Shown here one piece after another: positions 9,928 through 20,337 of a stretch of 64,000 nt of DNA. The notes beneath the pieces are model-generated. The model searched no databases, was not told where the DNA came from, and saw only the letters and a list, made by a program, of their open reading frames with translations. The DNA is from Isoetes taiwanensis. Its lineage: Eukaryota > Streptophyta > Lycopodiopsida > Isoetales > Isoetaceae. Both the position numbers and the translations under genes were made by a program. Location: contig JAJEKV010000049.1 in the NCBI GenBank assembly GCA_021234155.1, forward strand, positions 8,592,036 to 8,656,035, written 5' to 3'. Every line of letters begins with the position of its first letter. The first letter of the stretch is position 1.

Positions 9928-11625
9928 CTAAGGGGCTATTTCATCCTGTAGAATTTCTTTGTAAACTACATTTGGAGTGAACCTCCTTTTGTTTTTTAGG
10001 AGTGCTCCTTGTCTTGAGGTTTCTTGAATGTATACCTTCACTCCGTGTTGTGTGGTGCACCTTGAGAATGCGACATAGAGCTGGGCCGTGTCTTGAAATA
10101 CTTTGGAGTTGGTAGGTAGATGCCAACGGAAGGTCATTGGCTTGTCCTTGCGACTTGTTTATGGTCATCGAGAATGCAAGTCGCGACGGGAACCGCCGCT
10201 TGAAGGGGAGGAGGTCATTATCTGATGGCTCCAGTGTTATCCTTGGTATGAGGACCCGTGTTCCTTTGTAGGTGCCAGTGATTATTTCTGCATCTATGAT
10301 TCTTGAGTGCGCTTTGATTACACGAAGGCGGGTGCCATTGCAGAGACCGGCCTTCATGTTTTTGAGTAGGATGAGCGGTGGCATGCCAGAAGAAGTCAGG
10401 TGGTTGATGAACTCAATTGGGAAATCCCTTGTAGCATCTTCGCCTTCTGCAATGATGGCATCCATACTCGTGTACGTATGGAGTTGTCCATTCAACCTTA
10501 GAAGGACCTTATCGTTGATTCTTAGCGTGTCTTCATTCTTTAGAGTCAAGATGGTCTTGTCATACAGTAGGTGGACATTTGCCTCTGTTATTTTCTTGCC
10601 GAAGATGCTGTCAATCAAGTCGTCTTCTACCACGCATTCTTCGGGTATCTCAACTAGGTCGCGATCGAGTCCTGACTCATTGTTCATACGTTCCCCATTA
10701 CCGAGTCGTAGCAGCCAATTTGAGAAGATTTGCTCGTCTTTTCGACCCGCATGTTTTGTGTCAGCTTGTGGGTTTTGAAATTAATCCACAACGGGTTTCT
10801 CTTGACACACTTTGAGATGATTTCTGTCTTTGTTGCACGCTTGATCACAGGCAATTGTTGTCGGAAATCGCCGCCGGTGAGCATTATCATTCCCCCAAAT
10901 GGTCTGTCATCTTGGCGTATCTCGCGTAGAACCCTGTCGACGGCAGTGAGTGCTTGCGTATGTGTCATCCCCATTTCGTCCCATACCATGATGCTTGCCT
11001 TTCTAAGTACCTCTGCTTGTTGGCTTGTTGCACGTAGTGCAGAGGTTGCCTCTTGTGTGAGGTTGAGTGGTAACTTGAACGTCGAATGAACTGTTTGTGC
11101 TCCCTTCAAGAGGAGGCTGGCAATGCCTGTCCAAGCTACTGACACAACATCCACGCCGCATCCTCTTAGTATGCTGATCAGACTATTGAAGAGGAATGTC
11201 TTGCCCGTGCCTCCTGGGCCATCCACATTGATACATGGGGCTTGATGCTGGCTGATTGCATCGAGGATAATGTCGGCTATGTGCTTCTGCTCCCTGTTGA
11301 GCTTTCCGTAGTTTTCTTGCCCTTCTTTCAACTCCTTTTCTGCATCGAAGGTGGGTTCATTTGGGAGATTGCCTAGAATGTCCATCCGTGGTTCTGGCAG
11401 TCCAAGTTGCTGGCATGTGCAGCCACTCATCTGGAAGATGTCGTCGATGTCCTTCAGTGCGTGGTTATAAGCCTGCTCTTGTGGCATCTTCCGTTGGTAG
11501 TCTTCTGTCAAGCTGTCCTTAAAGAGCTCCCATAGCCGCATTGGATCTTGTGGGTCATTGTATAGGCAAATGAATGTGAATGTCTGGCGTAGCTGCACTC
11601 TGGTGTGAAATCCACATGCACCCTT
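9928..11625 (-). pseudogene. Helitron RepHel helicase domain (PIF1-type), frameshifted
   Basis: This is the 5'-to-3' DNA helicase that unwinds the donor strand during rolling-circle transposition. Reading from 11625 downward, a Helitron-typical block (LYNDPQDPMRLWELFKD) precedes the helicase core. The core contains Walker A GPGGTGKT, Walker B VWDEMGM, GGDFRQQLPV, the arginine motif LTQNMR, and the late motif TINKSQGQ. The C-terminus (LYVAFSRCTTQHGVKVYI) is in another frame. At least two shifts break it, near 10700 and near 10137. All core motifs remain, so inactivation looks recent or reflects consensus errors. The N-terminal Rep domain is absent. Confidence 0.85.
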
Positions 11626-11639
11626 CAATAGCCTCTGGA

Positions 11640-12055
11640 GCAACCAATGGCAGAGTACTAGCAATCTTTTGCCAAATAGGTCTGTCCCATCGAGACAATA
11701 AGAATTTTGTTTGAAAGATTTGCCATGTTGCTAACTGGCCAAAATCATACCATTTTGCAACTGTGAAGATTCCTGCTAACCTCCAACGTCGAGTTAATGT
11801 ATGAACTGGGGCACAAAGTGGAAGATTATTTCCCACAGTTATCCACCAACAAGGAGCACTCAATTGATGACATGCAACAAGATCAATACAAAATAAGGTC
11901 CGTACTGTCTCCCAAGACTCCAGTAAGCCTTTCAAAAAAAGAGAGGCATTAGGAAAAGGGCATAGCTGATAAAAGAGACCCCAAGGAAGAAGAGGTTTTA
12001 ACAAAGATTTCCCAAAAGGAACACAATATACAAGTGAATGCTTCACCAACCGCAC
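11640..12055 (-). pseudogene. LINE-like reverse transcriptase C-terminal fragment fused to the Helitron
   Basis: An open frame of about 135 residues lies directly upstream of the helicase on the same strand. It contains RRWRLAGIFTVAKWYDFG and WDRPIWQKIASTLP. This resembles the region after the polymerase in plant LINE ORF2, which typically pairs a 'GI.t..dlwd' motif with a 'w..l...lP' motif. There is no catalytic FADD motif here. The fragment runs into the Helitron helicase frame around 11625-11640 without an obvious element end. Either a LINE was cut by the Helitron or the Helitron carried the fragment. The family call is by motif memory. Confidence 0.5.
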
Positions 12056-12821
12056 TCCAGGTGAGTCAACTATATCCTTAAGGATCCCCCAAATGAACTT
12101 AAGGATCTTAGTTCGCTCTCATCATATTTTTTGCTGATGTAACATTCTTTAGTGCATTAATTTTGTAGGATCTGTGCTTTGTTGAATCTACTATATTTTG
12201 TCATGGTCATATTCGTGGATTTGTTTGTTTTTATCCCCATTGTTCCTTTCCCATTTTTACTGCATTTTGCTTATTTTATGCATTTTGCTCATTTTATGCA
12301 TTCTGTTGTTACGATATGGAGTCAACACAACATAGCTACACCTACAATTGATGTTTATCTTGGATTGAACCATGATTATAAAACCATTGACCACTTGCCA
12401 CTGCAAATTCAAGAGCAGGTAAATATGCCAAGAACCTCAAAACAAAGAGAAGTTAATTACCTTGGAGAGAAGGGAACATGGAAGATTGCACACAGTTGGA
12501 CCCTAGGTGTTTTTTGATGCTAGAAAAAAGGTAGGCTCTCATGTGAAAAAATGTGGCCACAAAAGAAAGTAAGCATGTACCTGACATCGTGTTAAGTAAA
12601 ATAGGAGCTCAACATGCATGCATTGAACGTATGCATATGGCATGCATGCACTATGCAATCACAATGGCGATCTCCTTGAGCTTGAGCAATCACAGTCGTG
12701 ATCTTTCAAACCATTTGAAGCCTAAATGGGTAGCTAGTTGGGGTATCAGTAGAATAGAAAGGTGTCCATGAAGTTTGTAGTGGTGATCTTCTTTAGCTGA
12801 AACAAATTGCAGTTGCATTAT
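12056..12821. other. Non-coding stretch
   Basis: An 18-bp direct repeat (CATTTTGCTYATTTTATG, twice) lies at about 12263-12300. The sequence at 12700-12745 (AAACCATTTGAAGCCTAAATG) resembles the sequence just right of the Ty3 element at 23690-23712, so the two flanks were once related. No gene was recognised. Confidence 0.4.
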
Positions 12822-13418
12822 TGTTAGTCCTGTGCCTCCTGGTACAGGACTATTCATGCATACGACGGACCAGGTCAAGAACAAGGACCCACAGTGTGCA
12901 ATGTGTCACCATCAAAGGCCCAAAGAGAAGACCAAGCGGCCAGACCACCGCTTAAAGCGAGGGTTCGCTACCAAGAGGCGCCGGCCGGACAAGTGATGGC
13001 CCGCCACCGCCCGGCGTCGGCGTCAGCGGCGTGATTTCGTGCTTTTCAAAAGGCACCGCCAAAGATTCCCAAGAATCGGGCCTCCTTCCAGAGTCGGCAC
13101 CTAGATCGGTCGAGTGTCTATATTGGGCCAAAGGCCATTGTACTATATATATGAGTAGAGCTAGCACATGAAGGCTAGATGAATTTTGAGTCTTGTCTCA
13201 TTTTCAGTCTTCTCTCGATTGCGAGAGCTCATGTATGTTCATCATTGATATCAAGGAAGCTTATCATTTTCCTCTCATTGTTCTCTTTGTTCTGTTTTCT
13301 TCTTCTTGTTCTCTTCTTGCAAATCCTGCGTGACATAGTCCCCCGGACTCTCCTGTTAGATCCACGGGTCCTCACAGAGGGCTGTCTTCCAGGAGTTCCC
13401 GAACCCAGACCCCAAACA
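12822..13418 (+). repeat. 5' LTR of the three-ORF Ty3 element, 597 bp
   Basis: The LTR starts TGTTAGTCCTG and ends CCCAAACA. A TATATATATGAG-like TATA region (about 13145) and the block GCTAGCACATGAAGGCTAG are shared with the 3' LTR. The first 250 bp differ by many small indels in GC-rich sequence, whereas the last 270 bp are almost identical. Confidence 0.9.
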
Positions 13419-13419
13419 C

Positions 13420-13436
13420 TGTCGCCGCTGCTGGGT
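13420..13436 (+). promoter_or_regulatory. Possible primer-binding site
   Basis: TGTCGCCGCTGCTGGGT directly after the LTR resembles the TGGCGCCG(T/C)TGCCGGGG type of site that pairs with a tRNA 3' end in several plant Ty3 lineages. The match is imperfect and the tRNA was not identified. Confidence 0.4.
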
Positions 13437-13752
13437 CTGATTCCATCCTACTTTCTTACATCCGCCATGTGCGTCCAAAACTTCACGCCCGGAAGAACTC
13501 CTTTCTCGACGGCATCTCGCTTGGGCGCCATCATAGAAGGGAAATCGTTTCACATGTATGGATCTGCTTATGACATTGAGGGCTGCCACATTCGGTCTCG
13601 GGCTCAGTCGGCGCCACCAACCCCTCGTGTCCTGTCTCGTCCCAGTTCCCCACCCCAAGCGTGCAAACATTGCTCACAGCCTCAGTCACCTCATCGCTAT
13701 CAGGAGCCCTACCAGGCTCAACCTTCTCAACCTTACTTTCATACCCCTGATC

Positions 13753-14518
13753 ATGCCTTACATTCATCACTCTTCAGGCCATACGCCTCTTCCTTCACAA
13801 CCATCATCTCCTCCGGGTGGGCAGGGCTATCCACATGTCTCTTTTGCGCCTCCCCAGGAATTTCCTTTTCCTACATTTCCCACCGCTCTTCCTGTTTACA
13901 ACCTTACAGACCTCAAAACCAATGGTCAGGCACCCTCTGTACCTCAACCGCAGTCACCCCTTCATCAGGGTCCTTCAGGCACCATGCCACCTCCAACTCC
14001 ACCTCAATATCCACACTATCCTGTTCCTGTCCAGCCAAGCACTTTCACATCTACCTTTCAGACTCTTAAATTGACTTATCCCACCTTTGGCAACACGAAA
14101 GGCAAACCCTTAGACCAAAGTGCTCAGGCCCACATGGAAGAATTTGAGGCTCTGGCTGTCCTGAATGGTCATGCGCAACCTCAACTGAAATTCCATATCT
14201 TTTCCACCACACTGCGTGGCTCTCCTCATCAATGGCTCATGTCCAACAAAAGCCACCGGAAACAAGATTGGTCGAAATGAGAACCGCTTTTCTTTCACTA
14301 TGGGACCACGGATGATGATCAACTTCATCTCAAACAACTCAATGACCTTCAACAAGAGCCCACCACAGTTCCGCCTCGGGATTTTGCGGATCGTCTTCAC
14401 ATTCTCGCCAAGAAGCTCAGGGGAGTACCCAACACAGAGCCGCATTTTGGTCCGGTTTCTCCAAGGACTTCCTCCACCTAATCGACTCATGATCAAATAC
14501 CAAGTCCCAAGACTTTAG
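13753..14518 (+). pseudogene. gag: gag of the three-ORF Ty3 element
   Basis: The capsid-type protein packages element RNA. The likely start is the ATG at 13753. The first 100 residues are rich in proline, serine and glutamine, and a capsid-like segment follows (HMEEFEALAVLNGHAQPQLK). The same frame continues past a TGA at 14278 with DDDQLHLKQLNDLQQEP and DFADRLHILAKKLRGVPN. That pattern is typical of the second half of Ty3 capsid domains. A TAA at 14479 and a shift afterwards break it further. The zinc knuckles come next in another frame. Confidence 0.7.
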
Positions 14519-14534
14519 AACAAAGCTATCGACC

Positions 14535-16113
14535 TTGTCAATCACTTTCGGTCCAATGTTTCCTCCCGTGGGCGGGCTCTTCAGAGCTCCCTTTCATTCC
14601 ACCCGCCATGGTTCCACAGTGATCGCCCCGGCCTCAACACGCCAATCCAGCCGCCTTGATCGGATCTGGTGCCATATCTGCAAATACCAAGGCCACTTGG
14701 CAAATGAGTGCAACTCCACCAATGGCCCGCCTCATTGCAAAAGATGCAACATGTGCAATCATGCCACGGAAGAGTGCACTCGCACTCATCCAACACCTTT
14801 CCGCAACAAACTGGTTTATCAAGTGCAAACCACACCTCAAAGAATAATCGCACTATCAAAGACCACCACCACTGCAGGCGCAACCCAATCAACTCTATCA
14901 GCAACAGGAGCAACAACGGGGACCCAACCCACGTCCTCCTTTTGATCCTTCTAAAGCTCAGTGTTATCACTGTCAAGAATGGGGTCATACCACCACGGCG
15001 TGTCCTCAACTTCCACAAGTTCAGGTGCAGCTTCCTGGCACCAATCAGACCACATCGGTCCGCCTCACGGCTTACCAACTCTGGATTGCTAATGGCAAAC
15101 AAGGCCCGCGTCCTGTTCTTAAGAAGCCACCTCGAGCGCCTCAGCAATCACGTTATCAACCAGCTCCTGCCAATCAACCTCAGATGGATCAACAAGCACA
15201 GGAAGAAATTTTCCAGGCTCTTAATCCTCCAGTCCAGCCATCAAATTGGGTTGGTTTGATTTCACGCCAGACCAGGGCATCACGTCCCTTGACCATTATT
15301 CCAAATGGCACGCAACCTGCCTTTGCAGTTGACACCATTCCTCATGAGGAAGAAAAAAAGGTACATTTTGCTCCTGACTTGGAGAAACTCATGCCAAATG
15401 TCATGCCTAAAGTTCGCCAAAGCATTTTGAATCTCATGCAAGCTGCTGAAGGCCGCACGTTGGCAAATGTTCATGCCACCACCAGAGCTCAACACAGGCA
15501 AGATACACCTTCCACATCTCAACCTCCACGCTCTCAGACATATCCCAATATTGCTGCAGAGGTTGACTTACTCAAAGAAGTTGCTGCTTCATTACCACGC
15601 ACTCCAGCACCCGTGGAACCAGCAGATCCTTTTTCTCATGTGCCTTTGGAACTCCAAGAGGAGCTGGCAAAAATCAAAATCCCCTTAAGTTTGGCAACAA
15701 TTTTGAAACTCTGTCCTGCTCTCAAGGACCAGTTACCACTCCCAACGGTTTTGGTTGGGGCTGTTGCTACCTCTACCCCCACGGTCCATGCCACGGTGAG
15801 AAATCAGCAAGTCAACCATGTTCAAATCGACGGAGGTAGCGCAGTCAATCTCATAACGGATAAACTCCGCAAACAAATGGGCATCAAAGAACTTTATCGT
15901 GCCCCATATGACATCAAATTGGCTAATGGCCATATCACGAGACCTCAAGGCGTCACGCCTCTTCTTCACATCAACATTGGTGACCTCCGATTCCCTTTGG
16001 AATTTGGAGTTTGGAAGGCTGGGGAAGATCCCGGTGATTATGAAATGTTTGTCGGAAGACCTTTTCTCCGCCAGGCCAAGAGTATCCATTACTCGGGCCC
16101 GCGGATCAGTTAG
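14535..16113 (+). pseudogene. Zinc-knuckle and protease region
   Basis: Three CX2CX4HX4C nucleic-acid-binding knuckles are visible: CHICKYQGHLANEC (about 14680), CKRCNMCNHATEEC (about 14743) and CYHCQEWGHTTTAC (about 14962). The last lies in the frame that runs on to 16113. A linker of about 270 residues follows. The aspartic-protease core then appears around 15825 as VQIDGGSAVNLI. DGGS replaces the usual DSG/DTG, which may weaken catalysis or may be a lineage variant. The downstream flap-to-end region (FVGRPFL) fits a retropepsin. The protease would cut the Gag-Pol precursor. Confidence 0.7.
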
Positions 16114-16819
16114 TCATCACCGATGGTCACCTCAATGCCACCATGGACTTGGAAACAGGCAAGATCATTTCATTGAACATCTTGAACCCTCTCTCTCCAC
16201 CTGATTCTAAGAAAGCTCGGAATATCTATCAAGTTCAGGGCTCCCCCCGCGAAGTCTACCTCTGTCTCCTACCCCCTAATATCTTTGATCCTTGGGGAGA
16301 AATGACTCTTGATCGGGGACCCGGCCTGTGGCGGCTTTGCTTGACCCCTACCTGGCTCCTTGCAATCGAAATCAACGGGTTGATCACTTTTTCAGATGTG
16401 GAATCTCCCCGCAGCCCCGTAGATGTCCACGCTGTCATGAAGCAACCTCTCGCTGATGAAACTCAAAGAACCTCTTTTTTTACCACGGAGAGTGCCACGA
16501 TCCTGTTATGCTTCAACCTCCCGCACACATTGTCCAGACACGTAAGTGATACCCCATATTCGACTCACAAGTCGAGATCGTGGGACGTAGGCAACAATCA
16601 CCAGCCCGCCTTTGCCGCCAATCTTCCAACCCCCTATCGTAATCAGGGGCCACCAAACTCTTCAAAAGTTCAAACACATTTTCGCACTGAGCTACTGAGA
16701 TCTTCTGGGAATCAACAAAAGCTTGGGGAACTCACCATTCCTACCAAATCGATGCTTGTCCAGTTTTTAGCAACGACAAGACTGGCTCAACCCCAATTAC
16801 CGCGGATCGCTCCAAGGCG

Positions 16820-17590
16820 AAATTGACAAACTCCTTGCCGCAGTTTGATCTATGAGGTCAAACATTCTGAATGGGTGAGCCCCATCGTCATTGCACTCAA
16901 ACACAATGGTAAGATCCGGCGTTTGCGTGGACTACCGAAAACTCAATCGTGCCCGGAGGCGTGATCATTTTCCACTTCCCTTCACGCACCGTGTTCGAAG
17001 AGGTCATTTGGACATGAGATGTACTCCTTCATGGATGGTTTTTCGGCTACAATCGGATCTCAATCAAAGAATCTGATCAACTCAAGACCACTTTCACCAC
17101 CCCCCGGGGCACTTTTTGCCTACAAGGTGGTTCCTTTTGGCTTATCAAACTCTCCATCCACGTTTCAACGATCATGCTCTTAGTTTTTCATGATTTTATG
17201 AAGGAAAATCCCTTTTTACAAATTTTTCAAGATGACTTCTCTCGCCTCTGTTCCATGGCTGACCATTTGGATAAATTGGAACTCGTCTTTCAGAAATGTG
17301 ATGAGTCCCAAGATTAGTCTCAATCTGAGAAATGCACCTTTTGTGACACCTCGTGTGTTTTGTTAGGACACGTTGTCGGCAAAGTAGGTATCACCACGCA
17401 TCCCCGCCAAAATCGGTTGTGTACTCAAAGCTCAAGCACCGGTAATATCAAGGAGATAATGCTCTTTCCTGGGTAAGGTCAATTATTACTCCACCTTCAT
17501 TCCTGGACTAGCAGCCATTGCAGATCCCATTCATAAACTCACGGGTGATGAATCCACCTGGGCTTGGAATTCCCAGGCGGATGATGCTTT
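16820..17590 (+). pseudogene. Reverse transcriptase, badly broken
   Basis: Pieces of the polymerase appear in different frames. They include VCVDYRKLN-like sequence near 16920, YSFMDGFFGYNRIS near 17025, TTPRGTFC near 17095, and FQDDFS near 17226 where the catalytic YxDD loop should be. The first acidic block is carried by the YSFMDG segment. Several one- or two-base indels and at least two stops separate them. The order and spacing match a Ty3 reverse transcriptase, but no functional product can be read. Confidence 0.7.
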
Positions 17591-17597
17591 CCAACAG

Positions 17598-19402
17598 TTG
17601 ACGCTTTTGCTTACTCAGGCTCCTCAATGGGACAAGCCCTTTCATGTTCATGTTGATGTCTCGGCGTTCGCTATTGGAGTTGTTCTTTCTCAAGAATATG
17701 ATGCGCACACTGACAAACCCAACAGATACGCCAGCCGAAAACTCAATTCTGCTGAGCGCAACTACTCTGCCACCGAGCGTGAAGCCTTGGGCTTAATTTT
17801 CTGTGTCCAACGCTTCCGTCACTACCTTTTGGGCAGTCAAATCAAGTTCTTTGTTGACCACCAAGCACTCCTTTATTTGATCAACAAATCCACACCCACG
17901 GGACGCATTGCTCGTTGGGTCCTCCTTCTGCAAGAATTTGCACCTTTTGAAATTGTTCACAAGGCAGGCAAATCTCATGTTGTCCCGGATTATCTTTCAC
18001 GCATCCACACAGATGATCCCTCTACTGAAGTCTCAGACGCCTTTCCTGACGCTCAACTCTTTTTGGTCACGGCAACCCCACATTGGTTCCATGGCTTTCA
18101 GCAGTACCTCCTCACAGGTGCTCTTCCACCAGAAGACGCGACGCTCTCTCCTGCCAAGCGGCAATCCCGTCGACATCAATTTCTCCGCGAGGTCCGTGAC
18201 TACACCATGGTTGCAGGACATCTCTACAAAAAGGGTAAGGATACTATCCTTCGACGCTGTGTCCTACCTCATGAAGTTCCAGATATTGTCAGAGAAGCTC
18301 ATCAAGGGCTAGGTGGTGGTCATTTTCATGGTGACACCACGGCACGCAAAATCCTTCTTGCGGGTTATTATTGGCCCACGCTCTTCAAAGACGCTCACGC
18401 CCATGCCCGCACGTGTGATGCTTGCCAGCGTGTGGGACGGCCGACATCCCGTGACGCTCTTCCTTTGACGCCGGTTGCCACGCCACTACCCTTCAGCAAA
18501 TGGGGAATGGATTTTGTGGGACCCATTGATCCTCCTGCGTGGCACACCCGTGCCCGCTACATTCTGGTTCTCACTGACTACGCTACTAAATGGGCGGAAG
18601 CTTGCGCACTTCCAGACAACACTGCGGCCAGCACAGCCAAGGTCCTCTATCAACAAATTATCACGCGATTTGACCGCCCCACGGAGCTGGTCAGTGATCG
18701 GGGTGTCCATTTATCAAGGAGCTGACGGATTATCTCCTGATACATCATCACAAGAGCACACCTTACTATCCTCAAGGTAATGGTTTGGCAGAAAGCACCA
18801 ACAAAACTCTGGTCACCATTCTCAAGAAAATTTGTGACGCTTCTCGCACCGACTGGCAAACAAAGCTTCCTACTGTTCTTTGGGGCTACAATACTTGTTT
18901 CAAAATTGCTACAGGTCACACTCCCTTCAAATTGGTTTATGGTCAAGAAGCTCTCATGCCGTTTGAATACATCCTACCAACTCTCCGTTTTCAACTGGCT
19001 ACTGCCCATAATCCGCCTGCTGCACTCAAAGAAAGGGTCTATCAATTGGAACAGTTGGATGAACTTAGAAGGGATGCTTATATTCGTGTTCTTCATGGAC
19101 AACAGTTGCAAAAATCTTTACATGACAAACGTCTGAAGACAAAAACATTCAAAGAAGGAGATTTGGTTCTTCTTTATGATTCTAGGTACAAAAATTTTCC
19201 GGGTAAACTTAAGTTTCGTTGGCTTGGCCCTTATCAAATTGTTCAAATGGTTCGACCCAGCGTTTTCCAACTGGCTGAGTTAGATGGCACTCCATTACCT
19301 ACACTGGTTAATGGCTTTCGCCTCAAAACATTTCACCACACAGAAAGCGAAAATCAACAAACAGATACGGTTCAAGATGCAAACACCACAGATAGTGACT
19401 AA
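17598..19402 (+). pseudogene. RNase H and integrase of the three-ORF Ty3 element
   Basis: One frame holds RNase H from HVHVDVSAFAIGVVL through ERNYSATEREALG and FFVDHQALLYL. The integrase HHCC site follows (GGGHFHGDTTARK ... CDACQRVG). The core then shows WGMDFVGPI and ELVSDRG (first two acidic residues). The frame shifts near 18705. The rest runs from 18785 to 19402 and contains the third acidic residue in AESTNK, then GHTPFKLVYGQEA, and a C-terminal KFRWLGPYQIV block. No chromodomain follows, which places the element outside the chromoviruses. One indel is the only clear break. Confidence 0.85.
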
Positions 19403-20337
19403 AACGGCGCATATTATATTATAGGTGACATTTTTTACAAAATGTAGGCACAGCCCAGCTATTTCCACTATGGGCACTGCCCTATATACAAAAACAGGCT
19501 CAGAGCCCTATCTACTAAAAACCTAAGAAGAAAAACCCTCTACTCCGGGTTCGGAGCAGAGGTGATGCGGAGGAGGTGGTAGAGGTTCTGCTCAGGGTCC
19601 CAGCGAAGGTGCAGAACCACCTCCATCCCGTTGGTATGAGGATCGGGATGTTCAGCCATCCCGGAACACCAGCCATCCATTCACAGGCCACGATTGTGGC
19701 AGCGCCAGAGGTCCAGACAATTCATTTTGCAAGTAATCCACTCCTGACAGTTAGTGGGCATAGTGCAATTCTCGTTCAAACCAGCAGCAGCCATGCTGAG
19801 CGCCATCGGATGTCTTCGCTTCACTCCCGGTTCGTCTTATATAGCCAACCGAGGAACTCCTTGTCGACGTGGACCAATCAAAAAAATCGCCAACGTGTTT
19901 GCAATGCAAGGCTGTTTCTAAACTGAGAATCTTTTCTCCCGCCGCATATCTAGCCAGGGTACCTTCTGACACATTCGTTTTAATGATATCCCACTTCGAG
20001 TGCCAGCATTCAATGCCATTCCTTCTTTTCATACCCATCAAACATTAATGTGTGTCCTTTGGCCACCTGTCACATCCGATCATTCTCTCACGTCTCATCT
20101 CCACCGTTCATTACTTCTCCCTTTGTTGTTTGGGGACAGCCAAATTTTTGCCTCTCAATTGCCTCCTTGGCATCTTTCAACACCTGGCACCATCAACGGT
20201 TGCCGTTTCGTCCTCATCATGCCTCTTCGCCTCCATTTGCGCGCCCTAAACCTTTTCGTCTCTCTGCGCCTTCGTCCTCCGTTCTTTGCCTTCGTCCTCC
20301 ACCCTTGAATCACTGTTCTTTTCAGCAAATCTTTGCC
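19403..20337 (+). other. Spacer between integrase and ORF3, possible splice acceptor
   Basis: About 930 bp without a convincing gene separate the integrase stop from the ORF3 start. At its end TGTTCTTTTCAG (20314-20325) is a good plant-type 3' splice-site sequence 12 bases before the ORF3 ATG. This would suit expression of ORF3 from a spliced subgenomic RNA, as proposed for envelope-like genes of other plant Ty3 elements. Splicing itself is inference. Confidence 0.4.

Larger units (their letters stand above)
9750..11630 (-). mobile_element. Helitron, 3' part
   Basis: On the minus strand the element ends with a hairpin (TGCCCAGCAACACTGGGCA), ten further bases and CTAG, followed by T outside the element. 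These are the hallmarks of a Helitron 3' end: terminal hairpin, CTRR and insertion between A and T. Inside lies the helicase half of the RepHel gene. The HUH replication-initiator half and the 5' TC end are not visible. At about 11630 the helicase gives way to a LINE-like frame, so the element is truncated or rearranged there. Confidence 0.85.

Noticed and set aside
13179-14069. Long plus-strand frame overlapping the 5' LTR and gag.
   Set aside because: It starts inside the LTR and runs out of phase with the gag frame, which carries the capsid-like motifs; it is a shadow.
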